This document shows positions 1 through 6,008 of a DNA stretch of 9,340 nucleotides, piece by piece (the stretch's first letter is position 1; each line of letters begins with the position of its first letter). The stretch comes from JBLHLB01 sp047618505 (GTDB lineage: Bacteria > Planctomycetota > UBA1135 > GCA-002686595). Under the pieces are notes generated by a model, which had not been told where the DNA came from, searched no databases, and was given only the letters and a program-made list of their open reading frames with translations. The translations under genes and the position numbers were made by a program. Where the stretch lies: contig JBLHLB010000151.1 in assembly GCA_047618505.1 (NCBI GenBank), positions 1-9,340 of the forward strand, written 5' to 3'.

Positions 1-125
1 TCGAGAATCCGCCGCCGGTCTTGTTCGTACTCGCGCTGACGGCGCTGCATTTGGCTGGCCTTTGCGCCGACGTTCATGCCGCCGAATATCCCTACGCCGA
101 TGAAGACCACTCCGAAGAAAAGCAT
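1..125 (-). CDS. N-terminus of an unknown single-pass membrane protein (partial, runs off left edge)
   Basis: Only about 41 residues are visible. The reading starts MLFFGVVFIGVGIFGGMNVG, a hydrophobic segment that can serve as a signal anchor or membrane helix. A highly charged Gln/Arg/Glu stretch (QMQRRQREYEQDRRR) follows, which suggests a helical cytoplasmic or coiled-coil portion. I chose the ATG at 125-123. The frame stays open upstream to a GTG at 197-195, just after a TGA, but those extra 24 residues look less protein-like. The general layout recalls small DUF3592-like membrane proteins, but too little is present to assign a family. The opposite strand is also open here and its translation could mimic a signal peptide, so even the strand is not certain. 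The gene would point away from the hydrolase remnant that begins near 143. Confidence 0.45.
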   Translation of the reverse strand, partial: MLFFGVVFIGVGIFGGMNVGAKASQMQRRQREYEQDRRRIL

Positions 126-142
126 GCAGCTCGGTGCGAGAT

Positions 143-381
143 ATGGACCGATGGTACCGGGCCCTTCGTTCGGGTGATGTCTTGCCGGAACGAGCACTCA
201 AGAACTACTGGTCTCCCCCCCCGGCTCGGTCTTCGGGGCAGGCGATGCCTACGGTTATGAGATGAGCTATTCGGAAGGACCGGGGCCGAACCTTGTAGTG
301 ATCAGCAACTCCATAGGACTCGACAGTCGTGAGGAGTTTGAGGGTCTCGCGAATGCCCTATGCAAACGAGTAGATGGGTAG
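143..381 (+). pseudogene. Frameshifted remnant of a serine (beta-lactamase-like) hydrolase C-terminus
   Basis: Two adjacent frames each give convincing protein. From ATG 143 the first frame reads MDRWYRALRSGDVLPERALK followed by NYWSPP. The reading then has to shift at the C8 run (215-222) into the frame giving GSVFGAGDAYGYEMSYSEGP, then NLVVISNSIGLDSREEFEGL and a TAG at 379-381. Just before the ATG the same frame reads SSVRD. The pattern S-S-x-R-D-[LM]-x-R-W-x-R-A-L-x-x-G, a YGY motif and a hydrophobic VVISN strand is typical of the last part of penicillin-binding or beta-lactamase-like serine hydrolases (class C/PF00144). The catalytic SxxK and YxN regions are absent, and so is the HxGG segment normally found between YGY and the final strand. 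The piece is therefore truncated at its 5' end, probably deleted internally, and frameshifted. The family call is from motif memory and is tentative; the frameshift itself is visible in the sequence. Confidence 0.45.
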
Positions 382-402
382 CTGCGGCATGCTCTGCACC
401 CA

Positions 403-750
403 TTACCCCAATCGAAGACCACAGCCAGGACAGCGGCTGCTGCCCTGGGGGAAGGGGGTGGTGCAGGCGGGACAGGTCCAGGTCTCAGCGTCGATGTCGA
501 TCGTGGCATCGGCGGCCTCCTTTGCATCCCCGTCTAGGGTCTGTTTCCAGTGATCATCGATCGCAGTCCGCGCGCGCTCCTCGTCTTCACTCGCGACCGC
601 GAGTCCAAAAGTCGGCGTTCACCCAGAACTTCCCGGCGGCGGCGCAACTAAGCCCGCGCGTAGGGAGAGTTTGCCCAGGTAGCGCTCAAGCTCGCGCACA
701 CGGGCCAGGGGACCGGTCATGACCACTACGGTTTCGGGGGAGGCTTCCAC
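403..750 (-). pseudogene. DUF2007-like protein with C-terminal zinc ribbon, interrupted by an in-frame TGA
   Basis: One minus-strand frame is protein-like on both sides of a single TGA at 621-619. The first 43 residues, from GTG 750-748, include PETVVVMTGPLARVRELERY and LRAGLVAPPPGSSG. After the TGA the frame continues TPTFGLAVASEDEERARTAI, then an acidic linker, then a zinc ribbon with CPAC and CPGC pairs ten residues apart, ending in GLRLG and TAA at 405-403. Read through, it is about 115 residues. The order of a beta-strand/helix unit, a short loop, a 'LAVASEDEERA' strand-helix and a terminal zinc ribbon fits DUF2007-type putative signal-transducing proteins, but that name is an inference. 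The frame is open further upstream to about 900, which would overlap the divergent protease gene, so the start is uncertain. The interruption could be a point nonsense mutation (for example CGA or TGG to TGA), two compensating indels, a sequencing error, or recoding. Confidence 0.55.
589..604 (-). other. Hairpin 14 nt downstream of the in-frame TGA (bSECIS-like geometry)
   Basis: On the minus strand ACTCGCGGTCGCGAGT folds into a perfect 6-bp stem (ACTCGC/GCGAGT) with a GGTC tetraloop. The stem begins 14 nt after the TGA at 621-619, and the loop begins 20 nt after it. Bacterial selenocysteine insertion elements are known as short stem-loops closely downstream of UGA with a G at the start of the apical loop, as in E. 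coli fdhF. This hairpin satisfies that geometry. Short GC-rich palindromes are common in such a genome, so chance is a real alternative. Confidence 0.3.
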
Positions 751-871
751 CTCGGAAGCATACCTTGGGATTCTGACTGGGAACCGGGAAAGCGGACCTT
801 GCGGGACTGACACACAGGCCTGACTATGGATCAGCTCGCGCAACCGACCGCCCCGACCCCACGGAAACTCC

Positions 872-2602
872 ATGCTGCTCTGTGCCATCGCTCTTCTCAT
901 TTCCGGCTCCCCTCAAACCTCTGCCAGGCTTGATCAGGACGTGGCGGATTACCTGGGCCACTCGACCTTTACCGTAGCAACCTTGGAGTTGCGCGAAGAC
1001 CTGCCGCAGGCCTGGAACCTTGAGGTCCCCATCGCAGGCAGAATGGAGCTTCTCACGCTCCACAGGCGCTCCCTGCGCTCCGCGGACTTCGCGCTCCTCG
1101 TGGACCGCGGGAACGGCGTAATCGAAGAAATCGATGCGCCGCCGGTTTCGACCTACCGTGGAGTCATCTCAGGCTGGCCGACGGCAAAGGTCGCCCTCAC
1201 CCTGACGCCTTCTGGAGCCAAGGGTTTGATCTGGGACGAAGGCTCGAGTTGGACGATCGAACCGCTCCTTGGAATCACCCCAGGGGCCTTTCTGGGACAG
1301 CACGTGATTGCACCGGCACGCACCTCCCCCTTTGACGACGGCGTCTGCGGAACGATCACACAACCTGTGGCAACGCAAGCGAACGGCGGCCTTGAACTAG
1401 GTACCTCAGGCTCCCCTACCTGCCTAACCATCGCAGACCTCTCCTATGACTGCGACTACGAGTGCTATCAGCAATTCGGAAGCGACGTCGCCGCTACGCT
1501 CGCGGATATCGAGGCAGTCACAAACGGTGTCATCATTCCCTTCGAATCCGATGTGTTCATCACCTATCGGTTGGGTACGGTTCTGATTCGCACGACGAAT
1601 ACGGACCCGTATATTTCCACTGACTCAGGCCTGATGCTGGACGAGTTCCGCAACGAGTGGAACTCAACCCAAGCCACGGTTGTACGCGACCTGGTTCACT
1701 TGGCAACCGGCAAGGAACTCGACAGCAACATCATCGGCCTGGCCTACGTTGGAACCGTTTGCCCCAACGGTTTCGAATACGGGCTAACCCAGTGGAACAT
1801 CAGTTTCGGCAGCCGTATTGCCGTCGTCGCCCATGAGGCTGGACACAACTGGAGTGCGCCCCACTGCTTAGACTCGGCCTTCTGCGGCATCATGTGTGGC
1901 GGTTGTACCCTCTCGTTCGGTCCGATCACCAAGGCACAGATCATCGGCTTCCGTGACACACGCGGATGCCGCGAGACGCCGCCGCCGGTGATCGACTATT
2001 TGCTGCCCTCGAACTCCGTCACGGTCCTCACACCGGGAATCCTAGAGGCCGTCGCTATCGTCGGGGATTGCTTCACTGATAGCTCCGACGTGGTCGTCGA
2101 TGGAATTCCCCTAAGTTCGCTAGTGGAGACCTATACGGTGCAAACGGAGGGCTTTATCAGTTTCGAAATGCCGCTCGTGAGTAGCCTCGGCCCCGTTGAA
2201 CTTCGCGTAGACGATCCCAACGGAAGTGCATCTTCGTCAATCATCGTCGAGGCTCCCCTAGTCCCAGTACACCAGGTTGGAGCAGGCGAAGAGATCAACG
2301 CCGTCTACCCCGCTCTAGGTGCGGATTTCATCCTGGCCGGTGAACCCGGTGATCTGCAACTCCTGGTCTATTCGATGTCGAACATCCCCAGCGTTACGGG
2401 CCCTGTGTCGCTTCTGCTCGGAAACAACTTCACCGACATTCAGATCGCCGGCGCCTACACCATTGGTGTCGCGGGTTGGACGGGCTTCAACATCCCGGTT
2501 ACGGGCGTGACCTTGACCAGCTTCTACTCACAGAGCGTGCGAGTCACCGGCGGCGCCCCCTTCCCCGCCAGCAATCTCCAGACGATCTTTGTGGCCTTCT
2601 AG
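872..2602 (+). CDS. Secreted metzincin metalloprotease (reprolysin/M12B-like) with IPT/TIG-like C-terminal domain
   Basis: This 576-residue protein is predicted to be an exported zinc endopeptidase. Residues 1-19 form a short signal peptide (MLLCAIALLISG core). Residues about 55-135 resemble the M12B propeptide (STYRGVISGWPTAKVALTLT). The catalytic domain spans about 175-365. Its zinc site is HEAGHNWSAPHC, with ligands His321, His325 and His331 and catalytic Glu322. The Met-turn is CGIMCGGC, with Met341. The canonical metzincin motif HExxHxxGxxH has Ser in place of its Gly here; substitutions at that site are known, for example Asn in ADAMTS enzymes. Many cysteines around the active site (194, 198, 332, 338, 342, 345, 366) suggest disulfides. 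Residues about 372-462 look like an IPT/TIG beta-sandwich, and about 465-576 form a second beta-rich module ending near SNLQTIFVAF, possibly for surface retention. The start is the ATG giving the signal peptide; no strong ribosome site precedes it. The substrate is unknown. Confidence 0.85.
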   Translation: MLLCAIALLISGSPQTSARLDQDVADYLGHSTFTVATLELREDLPQAWNLEVPIAGRMELLTLHRRSLRSADFALLVDRGNGVIEEIDAPPVSTYRGVISGWPTAKVALTLTPSGAKGLIWDEGSSWTIEPLLGITPGAFLGQHVIAPARTSPFDDGVCGTITQPVATQANGGLELGTSGSPTCLTIADLSYDCDYECYQQFGSDVAATLADIEAVTNGVIIPFESDVFITYRLGTVLIRTTNTDPYISTDSGLMLDEFRNEWNSTQATVVRDLVHLATGKELDSNIIGLAYVGTVCPNGFEYGLTQWNISFGSRIAVVAHEAGHNWSAPHCLDSAFCGIMCGGCTLSFGPITKAQIIGFRDTRGCRETPPPVIDYLLPSNSVTVLTPGILEAVAIVGDCFTDSSDVVVDGIPLSSLVETYTVQTEGFISFEMPLVSSLGPVELRVDDPNGSASSSIIVEAPLVPVHQVGAGEEINAVYPALGADFILAGEPGDLQLLVYSMSNIPSVTGPVSLLLGNNFTDIQIAGAYTIGVAGWTGFNIPVTGVTLTSFYSQSVRVTGGAPFPASNLQTIFVAF

Positions 2603-2810
2603 CAGTTCGTTTATGAACAGCAGCTTCCCGATTCGTCTCCCGAGATCGCCTGGCAAGGGGACAGGTTCCCCAGGTAGTAGAACCAGTAGCTGTACCTAGA
2701 CGGGTGCTTCTGGCAACGCAGCCAGGCGATTCGTAGGGCCAAGCGGGGAGCCGAGCGGGGAGCTGCTGTTTTCTACGGGCTGATGGGGAAACGAAGCCCC
2801 AAGGCAGACC
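2603..2810. other. Convergent intergenic gap with several small hairpins and a direct repeat
   Basis: No credible gene lies here. Visible structures include GGGGA/TCCCC at 2657-2661 and 2667-2671 with a 5-nt loop, and CTGGC/GCCAG at 2710-2714 and 2721-2725 with a 6-nt loop. There is also a direct repeat of AGCGGGGAGC at 2742-2751 and 2754-2763, spaced 12 bases apart. The text around 2657 (GGGGACAGGTTCCCC) resembles the GGGGACAGGT head seen in some REP-type palindromes, but a single copy proves nothing. Confidence 0.5.
2784..2801 (-). terminator. Possible terminator hairpin of the ABC/EEP operon
   Basis: TGGGG (2784-2788) and CCCCA (2797-2801) form a 5-bp stem with an 8-nt loop, 10 bases past the end of the EEP gene. 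It lies between convergent genes, where a terminator is expected. There is no T-tract on either strand, so an intrinsic terminator of the classical type is not supported. Confidence 0.25.
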
Positions 2811-3674
2811 CTAGTAGCGTAATTCCACGAACACAGGATCGTGGTCCATACCGCCAGCCCGTTGCCCACGCCACACCGCGGCCTTCGCGCCCTCCGCCAG
2901 CTCCGGGGAGGCGAAGAAGTAATCCAGTCGGCGGTCCGGCTCCGCCGTCGGGCCCGTTTCCGACGTCACATCCACCAGGCCCGGCAAGCCGCTTCCCGCC
3001 TGGAGCAGGAAGTTGTAGGTCTGCACGTCCAGCCTCGCATCGTCGCTGAAGAGATCGCGCCGTGCGTCCGGATCCAGGTCGATGTTCAAATCACCGCCCA
3101 AGAGGCGCAGCCGAGTCTCGGCGTGGCGGTCCATTAGGGATCGAGTAACGCCCAGCAGTTCATTGCGATCCTCCGGTGAGAATGCGCCCGCGTGAACGCA
3201 GCTGATGACCAGGGGAATCGTCTCGCCATTTCTTCGGTACATGTCGACTAGGGCAAGCATGGCGGTTCCGCTCTCACTCCGAAGACGCCGGGCCTTGACC
3301 TCAATATCGGCGTTGCGCACGAGTATCGCCAGACGGCGTCCCCCCGAGCTGCCGCTGATTTCCGAGATCCACTCAGAACCGAGGCCCGCCTGAATCTGCC
3401 GTCCCTGTTCGCGATCACTCAGCTCCTGCAACAGGATCACATCGGCATCGAGTTGCTTCAATCTCTCAACCACGTGCTCGACCTGATCCCCGCGGAGGCC
3501 CGCTGCTCCTTGGCGAAGCTCTTGACCTACGTTCCAGGTCACGGCGCGCAGGCTGCTGGGCTCGCGGTCGCTCAGGTCAAGGGAATCGCCGGGCGTCGCC
3601 CAATCCGCGCCGAGGGCAAGAAGCAGCGCCGCGAGCAGCAGAAGCCCCAGCTCGAATCCACGTCCATTTCGCAT
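2811..3674 (-). CDS. Membrane-anchored endonuclease/exonuclease/phosphatase (EEP) family protein
   Basis: The 287-residue product belongs to the metal-dependent EEP fold (PF03372), which includes DNase I-like nucleases, sphingomyelinases and phosphatases of phospholipid or inositol substrates. Residues about 9-23 (LGLLLLAALLLALGA) form a signal peptide or anchor, placing the enzyme outside the cytoplasm or on the membrane. The family motifs appear in order: TWNVGQ with Asn48, LLQEL with metal-binding Glu84, CVHAG with His161, GGDLNID with Asp195 and Asn197, LDYFF with Asp251, and MDHDPV with Asp277 and His278. All core catalytic positions seem present, so it should be active. The start ATG lies 2 bases past the stop of the permease gene and has a plausible GAGGAAG ribosome site about 10 nt upstream, which indicates a shared transcript. 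Export and operon position argue against a DNA-repair nuclease role and for an extracytoplasmic phosphodiester substrate; that is inference. Confidence 0.85.
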   Translation of the reverse strand: MRNGRGFELGLLLLAALLLALGADWATPGDSLDLSDREPSSLRAVTWNVGQELRQGAAGLRGDQVEHVVERLKQLDADVILLQELSDREQGRQIQAGLGSEWISEISGSSGGRRLAILVRNADIEVKARRLRSESGTAMLALVDMYRRNGETIPLVISCVHAGAFSPEDRNELLGVTRSLMDRHAETRLRLLGGDLNIDLDPDARRDLFSDDARLDVQTYNFLLQAGSGLPGLVDVTSETGPTAEPDRRLDYFFASPELAEGAKAAVWRGQRAGGMDHDPVFVELRY

Positions 3675-3676
3675 GC

Positions 3677-4513
3677 TCAGACTTCCTCGCGCCTACGCAG
3701 GCGCCAGTGGGCAAGGGCCAGGAAGATGCAGGTGAATCCTGTCAGACGTGCCGCTTCGCGGCCGATCTCCGCCCAGTCGATCTCCTCTCGCAGGAGCCCA
3801 CGCCAGAAGGGCATCGCATCGGTAAACAGGTAGGGCCGCAGATCCTCAAAGAACGAAATCTCCGCGATCACGTAGAGCACAAGGTAGATCGCCACCGCCG
3901 CCGACACCGCGTTCACCGCGTTCCGGGCCCACGCAGAAATCAAGAAGCTCAGGGCAAGCGGCGCCATCAACGCCAGGGAGGCAGCAGGCCAAACCATGGC
4001 GAAACGCCGCAGGGCTTCCCCCTGGCTAAGGCTCATGGGGCGATCGGTCATCTGCAGTACACCGGGATAGAGGCGCAACTCGCCCCACCCGACGGCAATG
4101 AGCCCGATCGCCAGGGACAACAGCAAGAGCGCCCCCGTCAGGAATACCACCAGCAGCGTCGCCGCCGTCAACTTCGATACAAACAGGTTCGTGCGTGTCA
4201 ACGGTCGTGTCAACAACAGGCGCAGGGCACCAGTGTCCGTGTCACCCGCGAGCTGCACGCCGCCTTCGGTGGCGGCGAAGATCGGCAACAAGAGAAGGAA
4301 ACCGAAGTAGAAGGCGTAGAGCGCGAAGGTCAACCCGTTGAAATAGGAGCTGTTCTCGAAGGTGTACCGAAACTCAACGTCCCCGCCCGTCTGGGTTTCG
4401 GCGTAGGTCCAAAAGCCGAGTAGCATCAGGCCCAGAAAGAGGAGCAAACAGGACACCGCCACGAGGGGCCGGCGTGAGCGGCGCAGGCGCAGGAGTTCGA
4501 GCGCGAGAATCAT
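3677..4513 (-). CDS. ABC-2 type transporter permease subunit
   Basis: This 278-residue integral membrane protein has about six helices, near residues 17-37, 61-81, 117-143, 171-194, 199-222 and 254-270. Between the second and third helices is the stretch DTDTGALRLLLTRPLTRTNL followed by FVSKL. This matches the 'GTLxxLLsxPvsRtxxlxgK' signature of ABC-2 permeases of the NatB/CcmB/YhgE kind. A periplasmic loop lies at about 38-60. The short cytoplasmic N-terminus is basic (RLRRSRRP), and the C-terminus ends RLRRREEV. Its ATG (4513-4511) overlaps the ATPase stop codon in an ATGA arrangement, so the two are translationally coupled and should form one transporter. Such pairs usually export drugs, lipids, polysaccharides or peptides; the substrate cannot be told from sequence. 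Confidence 0.88.
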   Translation of the reverse strand: MILALELLRLRRSRRPLVAVSCLLLFLGLMLLGFWTYAETQTGGDVEFRYTFENSSYFNGLTFALYAFYFGFLLLLPIFAATEGGVQLAGDTDTGALRLLLTRPLTRTNLFVSKLTAATLLVVFLTGALLLLSLAIGLIAVGWGELRLYPGVLQMTDRPMSLSQGEALRRFAMVWPAASLALMAPLALSFLISAWARNAVNAVSAAVAIYLVLYVIAEISFFEDLRPYLFTDAMPFWRGLLREEIDWAEIGREAARLTGFTCIFLALAHWRLRRREEV

Positions 4514-5445
4514 TGCGCCGTACCCCCGGCGCCCTGGCGCAAGCGCTCCAAGAGGGCTTCCTCAAGCGTTGGGCGATGGCTTCGATACTCCAGTAGGGTT
4601 ACGTCCGCAGCCCGCAGGACAGAACCTGCCTGCTCGAGTGAAAGCGCCCCAAGCTCAAGACATAGCTCGCCACCGGACACATCCACGCTAAACCCCTGCG
4701 CCTCGAAGGCACCCTTCGCGCGCTCAAGCATTCCCTCGGCCACGACCAAGCGCAGATGCTCCTTGCCGCGCAGCAGCTCGTCGGGCTTGCCATAGAACAA
4801 GCTCTTCCCCTCGCGCAGGACAAGCAGGCGATCCACCAACTGCTCCACCTCAATCATCAGGTGACTGGAGAGCAAAATGGCCGTGCCGAATTCCGAGCGG
4901 AGATTCGTCAACGCGTCTCGCAAGTCCAAGACAGCTAGGGGATCGAGCCCCTCAGTCGGCTCGTCCAAGACAATCAACTCCGGCCGGGGCAACAGAGCCT
5001 GCGCCAGCGCCAGACGCTGCTTCATCCCCATGGAGAAAGTACCGACGCGGTCCTTCGCTCGCTCCAGCAGTCCAACGACGTCCAGGGTCGCATCGATCTC
5101 CGCAGGCGTGACCTTCGGCGTGCTTGCACTCCCAATCTGAGTCAGAAATTTCAACTGCTCCCGCGGAGTCAGTTCGGGAAAGAAGGCCGGCGGCGCAAAG
5201 GCGAAACGCGTGCGCTCCAACATGCTCGGACCATCCGTCACCGGATCCAAACCGAAGACGCGGACCTGACCAGAATGGGGCCGCAGCAACCCAGCAACGA
5301 TCGAAAGCAAAGTCGTCTTGCCCGATCCGTTGGGACCCACGAGGCCAACAACCTCTCGCTCCTGGACGTTAAGGTCCACTGAATCGAGAGCAACTCGTAC
5401 CCCAAAGCGGCGGGTGAGTCCGTGGATTTCGATCGGCAGCGACAT
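4510..5445 (-). CDS. ABC transporter ATP-binding protein
   Basis: The product, 311 residues from the chosen ATG (5445-5443), is the cytoplasmic ATPase of the adjacent permease. Walker A is GPNGSGKTT at residues 37-45. The signature FSMGMKQR starts at 137, which is a common variant of LSGGQ in ABC-2 export ATPases. Walker B is LIVLDEPTEGLDP at 157-169. The switch histidine is His195 in LLSSHLMIEV. The Q-loop region reads FAFAPPAFFPELT and has no obvious Gln. Residues about 225-311 form a C-terminal extension typical of CcmA/NatA-like ATPases. The frame is open to a GTG at 5520-5518, giving 25 more residues, but MSLPIEIHGLTRRFG at the internal ATG is the normal family N-terminus. As first gene of the operon, its promoter should lie in 5446-5552, which it shares divergently with the small lipoprotein. 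Confidence 0.92.
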   Translation of the reverse strand: MSLPIEIHGLTRRFGVRVALDSVDLNVQEREVVGLVGPNGSGKTTLLSIVAGLLRPHSGQVRVFGLDPVTDGPSMLERTRFAFAPPAFFPELTPREQLKFLTQIGSASTPKVTPAEIDATLDVVGLLERAKDRVGTFSMGMKQRLALAQALLPRPELIVLDEPTEGLDPLAVLDLRDALTNLRSEFGTAILLSSHLMIEVEQLVDRLLVLREGKSLFYGKPDELLRGKEHLRLVVAEGMLERAKGAFEAQGFSVDVSGGELCLELGALSLEQAGSVLRAADVTLLEYRSHRPTLEEALLERLRQGAGGTAQ

Positions 5446-5552
5446 GGGACTGCGCAGGTTTGCCCAAAGCAGCCCCGGGGCGCTAGGGCAAACCCCGTCG
5501 ATATTCGCCCCCGCCAGCACTCTGTCGATGACACAGCGGTTACACTTGGCCC
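5446..5552. promoter_or_regulatory. Divergent intergenic region between the ABC operon and the lipoprotein gene
   Basis: The 107-bp spacer must carry the start signals for both directions. I see no convincing -35/-10 pair. TTACACT near 5540 on the plus strand is only a loose -10-like match. The call rests on gene orientation alone. Confidence 0.35.
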
Positions 5553-5762
5553 ATGAAGCGCAAGCGTCTCCTCCTCACCCTCGGACTACTCTCCCTGGGC
5601 CTGGTTTCCTGCCGTCGCATCACCTGGGAATTGGTAAGCGAGCCGGCACCGGAGCGCGGGACCGCGATTCGTGGTGATGGCCAACCCATCGAAGCTCACC
5701 TGGTTGGCGTGCAGCACCAGATCCAAGCGATCCCCGCGAACGTCCAGCAACAGGACAGCTAG
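5553..5762 (+). CDS. Small lipoprotein of unknown function
   Basis: This 69-residue product has a textbook lipoprotein signal: basic MKRKR, a hydrophobic LLLTLGLLSLG core, and lipobox LVSC with the lipidated Cys at position 20. The mature part of about 50 residues is polar and has no recognisable domain. It contains ITWELVSEPAPERG and ends in a Gln-rich stretch (QHQIQAIPANVQQQDS). It should be tethered to a membrane facing the periplasm. No ribosome site is obvious before the ATG. A long minus-strand frame covers the same DNA (5586-6779), but the lipobox makes the plus reading much more likely. It may be unrelated to the divergent ABC operon. Confidence 0.7.
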   Translation: MKRKRLLLTLGLLSLGLVSCRRITWELVSEPAPERGTAIRGDGQPIEAHLVGVQHQIQAIPANVQQQDS

Positions 5763-5798
5763 GGAGACCGGGGGGTACGAACTCCTGCCGCGTCCTGT

Positions 5799-5852
5799 GA
5801 TCCTGTGAATCCCGAGGATCCTGTGAATCCCGAGGGTCCTGTGAATGCCCAG
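5799..5852. repeat. 18-bp tandem repeat, three copies
   Basis: GATCCTGTGAATCCCGAG occurs exactly at 5799-5816 and 5817-5834. A third copy at 5835-5852 has a few changes. A partial match (GTCCTGTGA) lies just upstream at 5792-5800. It is non-coding in the annotation chosen here. The copies are nearly identical, which suggests recent slippage expansion or a set of operator-like sites upstream of glnS. Confidence 0.85.
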
Positions 5853-5922
5853 AAAAGGACGTGGTAGTAGGCATTGCAGCCTCCTAAACGCCTTGCTTGG
5901 CCGCCCGGGGTCGAGACTCACC

Positions 5923-5954
5923 GCTCCCGATCTACACTGCTCCCGATCTACACA
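5923..5954. repeat. 16-bp tandem duplication upstream of glnS
   Basis: GCTCCCGATCTACAC plus one variable base occurs at 5923-5938 and again at 5939-5954, differing only in the last base (T or A). It lies about 55-85 bases before the chosen glnS start, where a promoter or leader would be expected. No known regulatory element is recognised. Confidence 0.8.
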
Positions 5955-6008
5955 GCTTCCGCCGGCAGCATCCCTTGCCGCCACAACGATCCACTGCTCC
6001 CTCCTCCG

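Noticed and set aside
21..260. Plus-strand frame starting with a signal-peptide-like stretch (FVLALTALHLAGLCADVHA)
   Set aside because: After the hydrophobic start the sequence is not protein-like and it ends in the shifted frame of the C8 run. The minus-strand membrane-protein reading is preferred, but not certain.
360..722. 120-codon plus-strand frame
   Set aside because: It is Ser/Arg-rich and lies opposite the zinc-ribbon gene, whose cysteine pairs are clear on the minus strand.
3707..4423. 238-codon plus-strand frame opposite the ABC permease
   Set aside because: It is a Gln/Arg-rich composition typical of the antisense of a hydrophobic membrane gene. The permease reading has clear helices and the ABC-2 signature.
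5799..5852. CRISPR array
   Set aside because: The 18-bp units are directly adjacent with no spacers, and there are only three.
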